Under the pieces are notes generated by a model. The model was not told where the DNA came from. It searched no databases and saw only the letters and a program-made list of their open reading frames with translations. Positions 43,923-56,570 of a stretch of DNA of 64,000 nt are shown one piece after another. The position numbers were made by a program, and so were the translations under genes. Numbering within the stretch: the stretch's first letter is position 1; the number at the start of each line of letters is the position of its first letter. Origin of the DNA: Ianthella basta (taxonomy: Eukaryota; Porifera; Demospongiae; Verongiida; Ianthellidae); NCBI GenBank assembly GCA_964019415.1, contig OZ025871.1, forward strand, positions 11,990,936-12,054,935, in the 5' to 3' direction.

Positions 43923-46326
43923 GTGTTGACTAGAAATAGTGTTCTCTTGATGAGCGCTGCTCAACATCCAGGCAGGACTGCCTCCAAGCAACCATTTTTG
44001 TTCAAAGCAGTCATAGATACAAAAATGGCCGATTATAAGGTGAGCGTAACTCAAAACGAGAGGGTGTGGCACGCCACCGTGTGGTTGCACAGCCCCTTGT
44101 GTAGCTCTATTTTCATGTCAAAGCGTGGGTTCCACCACACAGTGCTAGGCGTCTCAGTTATCATATTAGCCAGCCATAAGTTTACGTTTGAGGCACAGAT
44201 CGGTTTAGTCCCTGCTCCTCATCAGCCAAAGAACTTCTCCTTCCCACCCCGCTCCTTTGGAAGTAAGGGAGAAAAGCGTTCATTTAAGCCTGCATGGTTC
44301 GAGAAGTGGTCGTGGCTTCATTATAGGGAAGCGAGTGATTCAGTCATTTGCTTTTATTGCTCAAGTGCACACGAGAGGAAGCTTTTACCAGAGAGACTTT
44401 ACAGCAAGCGTGAGGACACATGTCACGAAAGGGTACACTAATTGGAAAGATGCTTGTGCTAGTTTCAGGGTGCATGAAACCAGCAAATATCATGTAGATG
44501 CAGTGCAGGCTATGACTAAGCCTCAGAAGGATGTTGGTGAAATGCTTTCTCATAATTACAGTGAAGAAAAGAAACTCAATGGACGTATGCTGCAGACAAT
44601 CATGCAGAACATTCAGTTTCTGGGTAGGCAGGGCCTAGCTTTAAGAGGGCATGATGGTGGAGAGAGTAATTTCATCCAATTGATGAAGTTAAGAACTCAT
44701 GATCAACCTGAAATTACGGATTGGCTGACAAAGAAGGTGGACAAATATACCAGCCCGGAGATACAAAATGAAATTTTAGCATTAATGGCCACCACAATAC
44801 TCCGTGTGGTTGCAGGGCGCCTTCAGCACGCAGATTTTTTCACTATCATGGCTGATGAGTGTGTTGATTGTTCAAATAATGAGCAGCTTGTGGTATGCTT
44901 TCGATATGTTGATGATGATTTTGCTGTGCATGAGGAATTCCTTGGATTGTATATGTGTCCAGACATAAAAGCAAATACAATTGTTAAAGTTCTCGAGGAT
45001 GTACTGTTGAGACTCAATTTGAAGATATCTAGATGTCGAGGGCAATGTTATGATGGTGGAAGTAATATGGCTGGTAGCAAGAATGGTGTGAAGTCACAGA
45101 TATTGAAACAGGAACAACGTGCACTATTTATGCATTGTTATGGACATGCATTGAGCCTTAGTGTTGCTGACACTATAAAACTGATACCTCTTCTGGCATC
45201 TACAATGGATACTGCACATGAAATTAGCAAAATGCTGCAGTATTCCCCCAAACGTGCAGCTATCTTCAAAGATGTAAAGGCACAAATCTCTCCAGACTCG
45301 GCTGGGTTTCGGCTATTATGCCCTACCCGATGGACTGTCCACAGTGAAACATTTGGTAGCATTATTGACAACTATGATGCCTTCGTGGAATTTTGGGAGT
45401 CTGTCCTGGGCGATCAGCCAGACTCTGAGACAAGAGCACGTTTGAATGGTCTTGCCAGCCAGATGAAAACATTTAACTTTTTCTTTGGTGTGTGCCTTCT
45501 TCACACTGTGCTCAGACATGCTGACAATCTGAGCAAGACCTTGCAGCATACCAAGCTAAGTGCTGCTGAGGGACAACACTTGGCCAAGATGACAGTTGCT
45601 ACCTTGAAGACGATTAGATCTGAAGAAAACTTCAAGCTATTTTGGCAGAAGACAGTCAAGCAAGCTGGTGAACTGGACATCGGAGAACCCGTTCTACCAA
45701 GGAAACGCAAGGCACCAAAACATTTAGAGGTAGGAAGTAGTGTTGGAACTTCATCCGCTTTGCCTGAAGACCACTATAAGGCCATTTACTTGGAGGTTGT
45801 AGACACAGTTACTACTTGTATTACTGACAGGTTTGCCCAAGAAGGATATCAAATGTACAGTAAGGTGGAACGACTTCTTGTTGAACAAGATCAAACAGAG
45901 ACCGAAGTTGCTGAAGTTTTGACATTCTATGAGGATGACTTCGACAGAGCCACACTCCTAGCTCAGCTGCAGCTTTTTCGCACTAATTTCCCAGTTGAAC
46001 AGAAGAAAACCATTCATGATATCGTTTCTGTAATGCAAGGCATGTCAGTAGGGGAGCGAGCTATGTTGTCTGAGGTTGTGAAGCTGGTACGTTTGTTGCT
46101 AGTTATGCCAGCAACAAACGCTGTCAGTGAGCGGTCATTTTCAGCAATGCGGCGAATCAAGACCTATCTACGATCAACAATGTTGCAGGAACGCCTCAAT
46201 GCTGCAATGACCTTACATATACATAAAGACTTGACTGACAGCTTGGACCTTAAATCCTTAAGTAATGACTTCGTTGCAAAATCTGACTACCGCAAATCTA
46301 AGTTTCCTATGTATGAAAGCCTGTAA
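43923..46326 (+). pseudogene. hAT-family transposase with N-terminal frameshift
   Basis: The long frame (44257-46326) matches TTF-finger/ZMYM1-type hAT transposases. It shows KGYTNWKDACASFRVHETS, MADECVDCSNNEQL (first catalytic Asp), GQCYDGGSNMAG (second Asp), PTRWTVHSETF (RW motif) and the C-terminal dimerisation block NAVSERSFSAMRR (catalytic Glu) with LNAAMTLHIH. The N-terminal TTF zinc finger (KPAWFEKWSWLHY, VICFYCSSA) is encoded in the overlapping frame from 43923, so one base has been lost or gained near 44390-44425. The catalytic core is undamaged. Terminal inverted repeats were not recognised; a GC palindrome at 43770-43797 may belong to the 5' end. Confidence 0.85.
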
Positions 46327-46484
46327 CACTTCTGATTACTGGACTGTTCATTGTTCTATTGATATTTATGGATATTGGAACGTCATTGTGTGTATTATGT
46401 ATAGTTGTGAATGTAAGTTTTTTTGTAACAAAAATGTGTAGAGTATTATAATAGAATGCTAAAGCTGACACAGGTGTTTGAGTA

Positions 46485-47110
46485 AGAATGTATTGCGAGC
46501 AAAGCAAGCAAAAAGAATTTTTTGGTCCTGCTGGACCAAAGCTAATCTCACTGCTACACCCCTGCAAAATATTTTACTTTCTACTGGAAAGGAATTTATG
46601 CTGACATCAAAAGGTTTATTGAAAGCTGTGAAGTCTGTGCAAAGTGGGTGCTCTGCAGAAAATACAGTAAAGCTTCCAAACACTCCTTTCTTCAATTTAG
46701 AATTTATTTTATCAATGCTACTTTGATTTGCTGCCAATGACGGTTACCGTTGAGCTCCAAATCTGCACCAAAGGTGGGTGCACAAGATTTACTTTCTCTG
46801 CAAGGAGAGCCTCCAGTTACTGCTTTAAATTTGACTATTTAATTTTGCCAAGTCTCAATTCTTCAAATTATCATTTATCAATATAAAGATGAATTATATT
46901 ATTTCTATTTCTGAATTATCTGTAGGTTGTTTTACAGAAAGCATGCCGAGAGAGGAAAATTCAAAAACACCAGATGGCAATTGGCGAGAGGTAGGACTAG
47001 TGAAGGTAGAAGCAGTTCCTATTATTATTGGAAGGGGATCTTCACTGACATGGCAGCATTTGTAAAACAGTGCCAATTTGAAAGGTATGTGTGGATTTGT
47101 GCTCGCAGAA
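46485..47110 (+). pseudogene. Further degenerate H2C2 exon copies
   Basis: One copy near 46560-46650 reads FYWKGIYADIKRFIESCEVC before GTGGGTGC. A second, 46926-47100, follows a CTGTAG acceptor and has a YYYWKGIFTDMAAFVKQCQF segment, where the final Cys is lost. They show that the array continues on the far side of the hAT transposase. Confidence 0.6.
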
Positions 47111-47362
47111 TATTCCTTTGTTCTGCAGATAAGCACCCTTAAAATTTACTATTAATCAAATTTTATCAACGCCATTTTTGCTTTCAATAACCTGCTTTCA
47201 TTACGTACGAGAGATAGGGCTGAGGGTGAGGAAGACATGCATAAGGGTTAGGGTTAGTGTTACACAGAGGCACAGCAGCACAACACAAACACATGCACAC
47301 AAGCAAACTTAGCTTGGCAGATGATGTCTCCTGTGCAATGCACAATAATGAAGAGCGGCTCT

Positions 47363-47807
47363 GAGCGGCACTGGAGGAGCGGGAGGTGCACTGGAGGGGC
47401 GGAAGGCGCACTGGAGGAGCGGGAGGCGCACTGGAAGAGCGGGAGGTGCACTGGAGGAGTGGGAGGCGCACTGGAGGAGCGGGAGGCGCACTGGAGGAGC
47501 GGGAGGTTCACTGGAGGAGCGGGAGGCGCACTGGAGGATTGGTAGGTGCAGTGGAGAGGGAGGCGCACTGGAGGAGCAGGAGGCACACTGGAGGAGCAGG
47601 AAGTGCACTGGAGGAGTAGGAGGTGCACTGGAGGAGCAGGAGGTGCACTGGAGGAGCAGGAGGTGCACCGGAGGAGCAGGAGGCGCACTGGAGAAGGAGG
47701 CGCACTGGAGGGGCAGGAGGCGCATTGGAGGAGCAGGAGGCGCATTGGAGGAGCAGGAGGCGTACTGGAGGAGCAGGAGGCACACTGGAGTAGGAGGAGC
47801 ATTGGAG
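47363..47807. repeat. 20-bp minisatellite, about 22 copies
   Basis: Units of the type GCGCACTGGAGGAGCGGGAG with substitutions. The 60-nt superperiod keeps frames open (EEREAHW, RSGRCTGG), which explains the long apparent proteins. Confidence 0.95.
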
Positions 47808-47819
47808 AAGTGGGCGTGG

Positions 47820-48580
47820 CTACCGTTTGACTTCGTCGGCACTGGGGGGGATTGGTAACGAGTTAGGCAGTTGGTCCCAGGGGGACTTTGGATCTGTCGG
47901 CTTCTGAATGATGATGCAGTCCTAACACCTCCTCCTGCAGGCGCTGCTGGAGAAGCCAAGCATGATCACCACGCATGAAGACCTGGAGAGGAGGGGAGAA
48001 TTTACACTGCATGTTTAAACCTGTTTGAAATCGACTCAGGTCACAAAACCGTGTAGTGTAAACGCAATCCCAAGTGACTCAGTGCTCGTCATGTGAACAC
48101 GGAATCGTCTGCGCACCGCTTTTTCGGTACGCTGCGCATTTGACATCCGCTCACGGATAGCACTATCTTTATCATTAATTTTTATGTAAAAATGCCCCCC
48201 CCCCCACACACACACAGCGCATTCAAATCATATCAATTGAGCAATATGAGATGTTGCACAAAGTCGTATACGTTTGGTTACAATGTTGTACACCTCCCCC
48301 GCCGAAAACGGTCCTTTCGGCAAGATGCGCATGCCGTATTTAGTCCCAAATCGGTCGGCAGATTCGTTCAACACAATTATGGATACATCCCGAGGCAAAG
48401 TTGCTAGTTAGATATAACAGAGGGGTCGAACACGGCAAAATAACGGATCGACCAAATGAAAAATTATGCATGCAAAGTCTGTAGCTATAACTTACTTTTG
48501 TCTCTAACAGCGGCAGCCCTTATCGCCATCGCCCGGAAAGTTTGCTGCATGGCGATGGAGTCGTCTTTTATGGAATCCAT
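47820..48580 (-). CDS. Small unidentified gene sharing an exon with the myosin-IX-like gene
   Basis: First exon (48580 down to 48496): MDSIKDDSIAMQQTFRAMAI then RAAAVRDK, strong GTAAGT donor. A later exon (47982 down to 47929) reads VFMRGDHAWLLQQRLQEE and joins in phase 0 to the terminal exon (47903 down to 47820), which reads KPTDPKSPWDQLPNSLPIPP then SADEVKR and TAG. The terminal exon is clearly related to PTDPKS...SADEVKR in the first exon of the myosin-IX-like gene (63491-63561). Exon 1 ends in phase 1, so another exon should lie between 47983 and 48495 and was not found. No function assigned. Confidence 0.45.
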
Positions 48581-49209
48581 GACGTCACAAAGGAGTGGGT
48601 GCGGCCGCCTGGGTCAAAGTACCCGTCGCCATAGCTGCAGACGTGTCATCGCAGCAACACGCACCCCACACACAGATACACCACACACAGACATACGTAC
48701 ACAAGAGACAGCAAGGTTCCTAAAGCGTCACCATGACAATGGGATCCAACAACACTTGTCCAGATCTCTCATGCATGCACACCAAAGCATTACAACTGAT
48801 GTAAGCTACCACATACCAGTTATGTGCATGTGTTATTATATAGCTATAGTGTAGCCCATGGATCTCAAGTCATGAGATTGAATATTATGCCAACTGGATT
48901 TGTGCATGTGGAAACGCCTTATACTTTTTCATGAATTTCTTCTATATTATAACAACATGCACCTAAATCCCTGTAAAACTTTATTTAGGTAGTCAGGTAA
49001 AATTGTGTGAATTAATATTTATGCATTCATGGTCTGGTAGGAGCAATTGCAAGTAGGCTTGCTTGAGAATTTCTGGACGGTCTCTGGCTTTGATCAGTGT
49101 ACAATGTCTGGTGGTTGACAAAGACATTCAGTTCAACATAATCCTTGCATTAATGTCATTCTACACTAGCTGTTACAATAGATTCATGCAATCTTGCAAC
49201 AGGTCCAAA

Positions 49210-49345
49210 CTGTGTATGGGTATAGTCGTTACCTAGGTTACGAACCAAAACTGTACACAACTATATAATTATGACGTCACACAGTCCGTATCCTAGGTAA
49301 CGACTACCCAAAGTTGGAGCCTGTTGCAAGATTGTGTGAATCTGC
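49210..49345. mobile_element. Palindromic MITE, copy 1
   Basis: Ends in AATCTTGCAACAGG and its complement, with inner arms GTCGTTACCTAGGTTACG and ATCCTAGGTAACGAC. A close relative lies at 59270-59408 in a myosin-IX intron. Confidence 0.75.
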
Positions 49346-49392
49346 TGTACACAGGATGCAAATGTCATGCACTGCAACATCCCATAGTTGAG

Positions 49393-49787
49393 TTAACTGC
49401 CCTTGAAGAGGAATGTGTGTCTGGTTGTGTCTTGAACTGAGCTGATGCACTCTTGAGCTTCTTTGGTGCAAGGATGGAAACCTTTCACTCTCTCATGAAC
49501 ACAACACACAGCATGCACCTGCACACATGAACAACACACAGAGAGACAAGTACACACACACAAACAGCAAACACAGAGATAAGTGCACTCCCACACACCC
49601 ACCCACACACACACAGAGGGATACATGCTGACATTCACAGGTCCCATTCTTTAGGGTACCTCTTGCATTTGTATGGCATTGCATGCACATTGCCATAGTT
49701 ACCGTGCATAGCCACATGGTACAACACCGAGTGTTCTCAACTGATGACTGTCCAGTACTGAAGACTACACCCCCCTCGAGCTCCTCC
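49393..49787 (-). CDS. 3' end of an unidentified gene, two exons
   Basis: Exon 49787-49703 (acceptor GTGTAG, reads EELEGGVVFSTGQSSVENTR, donor GTAACT) joins in phase 0 to 49518-49393 (acceptor TGTGTGCAG, reads HERVKGFHPCTKEAQECISS then VQDTTRHTFLFKGS, TAA). Phases and sites agree, but there is no family match and the donor is only moderate. Confidence 0.3.
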
Positions 49788-49949
49788 CTACACACCATTT
49801 GTGGGGTGACTATACACACTGTAACAAGGCCTCATAGAGACCATACCCCGTGCGTGTGGAGATTGTGTAGACCTAGCTATATAAAATTCTTATTATTCTT
49901 GTCTCTATCCGTACACGGATGCAGGCCGTCCGCAAACTCTTTCGCATAA

Positions 49950-52022
<2,073 letters not shown>

Positions 52023-52566
52023 ACACACAATCACACATGAATGAATCCGCACACACGTGACTGGTGTTTAGGGCTGTCATTGGGGATGTTCTGAGCTATG
52101 ATTGTATGCATGGCCAGTTCTGAACCAAGTGAAGGTGAGCCACTTACATTTGAGACCGCTGCTTCTAAATATCTGCAGTCAATTGCAAAAAGGGAACAGG
52201 AAGATTTGGCGTAGACAGGCAAGAAAAGTATTAGGAGACAAGAAAGGATCGTTTCGGTGAAAGGACTAACTATCAAGCGAAGCCATAGGAAAGTTTTCAG
52301 GGTCTTCACAGACAGACACTGCTGTCAGCCGTCCGCAGCCGTCCTACGTAGCCTCATCTCATCGTCCAGTGAACCAATCACTCAACCCCCTGCGCTATCG
52401 CACGCGTGGGGTAATAAAGGGCATACTACATCACGTTGATTCACAGCAATTAAATCCGCCGAGATTACTTAAATTTCCTGAAGCGCTTCCTATAATACCA
52501 CATCAGTTCAGGAGTGGCCGGGCGTCGACGCTAGGCGGGATTGATCCAGAGTGTGGACCCGCGGCA

Positions 52567-53754
52567 ATGCTATCCCCTGTTACAGGCATTAACGTCTCTT
52601 CGGAGCTGAAGTGTCCGTACGAGAATGACACCTTCACTCCTGACATCTGGGACTTCACCATCACTGGGGATTCGGTCGCAGCACTAGTCGGGGTGGTGAT
52701 CGTGGAACTCCTCATCTATTTGACGGCTCTGTTCTGGAACCTCTTCATTGTCATCTTCATGATGGTGAAACGAGAGAAGCTCAAGGAACCGCCCAACGTC
52801 TTTCTGTTTGCCATCGCCATCACAGATCTTGTAGCCACTGTGGTAACTGCTCCGTTCTACGTGGGGACCGTGATTCGCGGAGAGTGGTTCTTTGGGAATA
52901 CAGACTGCGAGCGGCAAGGTTTCTGCATGGCCGTCGGCTTCCTCCTCTCTCTGCTACTACTGTACCAGGTGAACCTGCTGGCGGCAATGGCATTCGACCG
53001 GTTCTTGGCCATCGCAAAGCCGCTGCACTATAGCAGGTATATGACTACCTTCCGAGCAGTTGTGATTGTGACCGTCGCGTTCATCTACTCCATCATCCCT
53101 TCAATGACGCCGCTTTTCGGTTTCGGCGTCTTCTTCTTTGAAGGCCGCCTGGGAGCGTGCCTCTTCAGATGGACAGGCCAGCCCTATTATGTTGGATTCT
53201 TCGTAGCTCTGTTGATCATCCCCATCGCCATCATCACAGTCTTCACTCTGATCACCTACTGGAAGATCAGGTCTTTCCTGAGCAGAAGGTTCCGTCACCA
53301 CACAAGAAGGTTCTCACAAAGAAGCGAGCTACCAAGACATCAACGACACTACAACAAGCAGCAACGCAATCTCCTCTGGCTGTTCTCTGTGCTCCTGGTG
53401 ATATTGGCTGTCTGCTGGCTTCCTGGGATAGCCACTGCGATTATCGGTGTCATCATTGGCGTCCACAGAGCTCCTGGTCCGCTCTTGTTCGTGGCTTTAA
53501 TGCTTGTGCTATGCAATTTGGCTGCAAATCCCATCACTCATGCCATATTCTGTGAAGACATCAGAAAAACATTTTCATCTATTTTTAATAGAGTATTTTT
53601 CTGTCAACGCTGCCTTCCATCCTCTCCGCCCGTCCCTGCACATCCCCCAGTCTTTGATGTTCCAGATCGACTTCCAATGTGCCAGTTGAGTGCTGGCGAG
53701 TCTCAGTGCAGTATAGGAGAGAAGACAACTAATGGTCAGCCATTGAATGTGTGA
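52567..53754 (+). CDS. Rhodopsin-like (class A) GPCR, copy 3
   Basis: 395 residues from the Met that aligns with copies 1 and 2. An in-frame upstream Met at 52369 would add 66 non-hydrophobic residues absent from the others, so it is not preferred. Features are as in copy 2: NVS and NDT sites, FDRFLAI, CWLP and NPITH. TM1 to TM5 are nearly identical to copy 2 in DNA, while loop 3 (SFLSRRFRHHTRRFSQRSEL) and TM6-TM7 (PGPLLFVALMLV) resemble copy 1. The tail is short and Pro/Cys-rich, ending NGQPLNV. It is a mosaic consistent with gene conversion. Ligand unknown. Confidence 0.9.
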   Translation: MLSPVTGINVSSELKCPYENDTFTPDIWDFTITGDSVAALVGVVIVELLIYLTALFWNLFIVIFMMVKREKLKEPPNVFLFAIAITDLVATVVTAPFYVGTVIRGEWFFGNTDCERQGFCMAVGFLLSLLLLYQVNLLAAMAFDRFLAIAKPLHYSRYMTTFRAVVIVTVAFIYSIIPSMTPLFGFGVFFFEGRLGACLFRWTGQPYYVGFFVALLIIPIAIITVFTLITYWKIRSFLSRRFRHHTRRFSQRSELPRHQRHYNKQQRNLLWLFSVLLVILAVCWLPGIATAIIGVIIGVHRAPGPLLFVALMLVLCNLAANPITHAIFCEDIRKTFSSIFNRVFFCQRCLPSSPPVPAHPPVFDVPDRLPMCQLSAGESQCSIGEKTTNGQPLNV

Positions 53755-53759
53755 AACAC

Positions 53760-55250
53760 GCATTTCAATTGTATACAGAGTACACACAATTATGTACATA
53801 TGATAATTATTATACTAAGTTTTGTTTCTTGCTGTGTGTACGTTATATAGGCAAATAGTGCACAATGACTGAGGCGTGTGTATTTTGCACAATTATTCTT
53901 CATTATTTGGTATTTCAGTTTTTCGTCCTCTCGGATGACTTATAATTCTCTGTCATTAGAAGAGTATTTGAATGTAACACATCACATTCTTTGCCCCTTT
54001 TGTAGCAGTCAAATGCATTTATAAAAGACCAAGAGTTGTATGAGTGCGTGAGTTGTGTTAGCCTCATCTGTCTGCATGGCATACAGCCCTCCACCTCGAG
54101 CTGCAAACTAAAGGCATTTACATTTGAATGCATTTTCTTGATGGCTGTCCTATTCTATTCCTTTGTCGTATTGCTAAATTTATTTGCCAGCTTTAGTTAG
54201 CTGGCTAATTTGCTTATAAATGACATTGCCTCTCGGAATCAAGCCATGATGAAAGATGTGAGGCTAATTGCTTGGCAGTACTCAACCACGCTTGTCCCTC
54301 CTGAACCCTCCTGATCCCACTTTGGTGTTCAGTGATAAAAGTAGTGGAGTGTGATGCACTCTAGTCGCATGTGCACGAATGCACATTCACACACATCTGT
54401 TTGCAGGTTAACACACACGTGCACGCACAACACCAACACATTGTACAAGATGCACACATGTGTATGACCAGCAGGAGCTGCTTTGATTACAAGAGCCTAA
54501 TATACCACTTGCATGCCCCCTTGATACCACACACGCACACAGTCTCACACACAAGCTGCAGCTGCACACATACAGTCACGTATACACTTGGTCACTTCTC
54601 TTCGGATCCATGCACCACATCCCTTCACACACCATCAATCATGCACCCTATTGCACAATCATGCAGTCCAGTGAACAAATTTAAGACAAGAACTAGCTCC
54701 TTATAACCATTTTAATACTATACAAACTTCAGCACTTAATTGTGCATGAAGCCAATAATTGCAGCTGTTTAAGCTTGCGCCATAACATGCATGACTTTGT
54801 GCATGTGTGTATAATTGTAATGTGCATGATTGTGATCTTCGCATGATCATGTGACATTTAATCTTATAATTATATATGTGCACTAATTAGGCCCCAATTA
54901 TACTTATTAATTTTAATTTATAGACATGGATGCACACACAATCAATGTCACTCAAGCTTATAATATTTGTGCATACATGCATGCACATGCACACAATTAT
55001 AGATAGTAATCAGATATTACACTATTGAATCACGCAAAATGCAATCATCACGTTCAGGGGTATGGTCAATGTCACATAAAATTATATACAAATGAAATAC
55101 ACAGAATTAGAGGGAAAATAGAGGATAAATAATGTTTTGATACACAGTGTACGTATATACACAACATAGGAGCGGACAAGCTCAAGGGAATGGTAAACTT
55201 AGGATAAATGTGGAGGTGCGTAACAGATCAACTGGACCAACAAACACGGA
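53760..55250. other. AT-rich gene-free stretch
   Basis: Only short frames. It includes clusters of CACACA and GCATGCA-type short repeats. Confidence 0.45.
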
Positions 55251-55266
55251 CACACACACACACACA

Positions 55267-55272
55267 AATACG

Positions 55273-55332
<60 letters not shown>

Positions 55333-55353
55333 CACACACACACACGGACACAG
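55267..55353. repeat. (CA)n microsatellite with GGACACA ends
   Basis: About 30 CA units followed by CACGGACACACA units. Confidence 0.9.
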
Positions 55354-55489
55354 TGAGCAGTACAGATTTGTTGAGAAATGTGTTTAGAATACATTTTGTA
55401 CAGTAATAAAATTATTGCTGTGTCTTCACTACGGGAGAGGGGGCTTGTGTCGGGGAGAGGTGTGAGAGGTGCCTGAGTTAACACACAAG

Positions 55490-56140
55490 GAGGGAAGGGG
55501 GAAGGGGAGGGGAAGGGAGAGGGGGAGGGGAGGGGGAGGGGAGGGGAAGGGAGAGGGGGAGGGGGAGGTGAGGTGGAGGAGGGGAGGGGGAGGGGAGGGG
55601 AGGGGAGGGGAAGTGGGAGGGAGAGGGGGAGGGTGAGGTGAGGTGGAGGGTGAGGGGAGGGGGAGGGGAGGGGAAGGGAAGGGGAAGGGGAGGAGGGGGA
55701 GGGGGAGGTGAGGTGGAGGAGGGGAGGGTGAAAGGAGGGGAGGAGAGGGGAAGTGGGAGGGAGAGGGGGAGGGGAGGGGGAGAAGGGGGAGGAGAGGGGG
55801 AGGGGGAGGGGGAGGGGAGGGGAGGGGGAAGGGGGAGGGGGAGGGGGAGTGGAAGAGGGAGGGGGATTTGAAGGGGGAGGGGGAGGGGAAGGGAGAGGTG
55901 AGGTGGAGGGGGAGGGGAGGGGGATTGGAAGGGGGAGGGGAGGGGGGTTGGAAGGGGGAGGGGGAGGGGGAGGGGAGGGGGATTGGAAGGGGGAGGGGAG
56001 GGGGATTGGAAGGGGGAGGGGAGGGGGATTGGAAGGGGGAGGGGGAGGGGGAGGGGGATTGGAAGGGGGAGGGGAGGGGGATTGGAAGGGGGAGGGGGAG
56101 GGGGAGGCAAGGTGGAGGGGGAGGGGAGGGGGAGGGAGAG
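55490..56140. repeat. Polypurine (GGGGA)n tract, about 650 bp
   Basis: Almost pure purine on the plus strand with GGGGGATTGGAAGG-type subunits every 30-40 bp toward 56100. The long Pro/Ser and Gly/Arg open frames here are repeat artefacts. It lies just downstream of the myosin-IX-like gene. Confidence 0.95.
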
Positions 56141-56570
56141 GGACACACTTGTATAAATGGTCACTGAATGTAATCATTGACACTCTACGTATACTACACA
56201 GTTGTAACACGTCTCTATGGTGTGAGGCAGCCCCTTCTCTAAAAACCCATCCTCTCTGGTCCCAAATAACACTCGTTACATGGTGCTGAAACATTGCTGC
56301 GCATCAAAGTAGTGCAGCCATCTCTCTAAAACAGCCAGGCTCCCTGGTGCCAAACACAGCACCAACACAGCACTGTAAGCATTGCCGTCTATGTATCTCT
56401 GTAAAGTAGCCACATCTCAATAAAGGACTATTACACATATAACTACCCCACTGCATACAAATACATAAATGGTATACATTCTGGATACTACGCCACAGTA
56501 TAACTGCACAATAGATACACTACACAATGAAGACTGTCGTGTTGCTACGCTTTATCACAGAATTACTGTC

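Noticed and set aside
47260-47959. Ser/Pro- and Glu/Arg-rich frames over the 20-bp minisatellite
   Set aside because: Repeat translation only; several frames on both strands are open at once.
47943-48018. Plus-strand exon reading ALLEKPSMITTHEDLERR before a stop
   Set aside because: It has a CTGCAG acceptor, but the opposite strand gives an in-phase chain of exons with a start and a stop, which explains the region better.
52369-52566. N-terminal extension of GPCR copy 3
   Set aside because: The 66 extra residues lack a signal peptide and are absent from the two paralogues; the aligned Met at 52567 is a better start.
55182-56294. 370-residue Pro/Ser frame
   Set aside because: It is the reverse strand of a polypurine tract plus a (CA)n run, with no motif or splice support.
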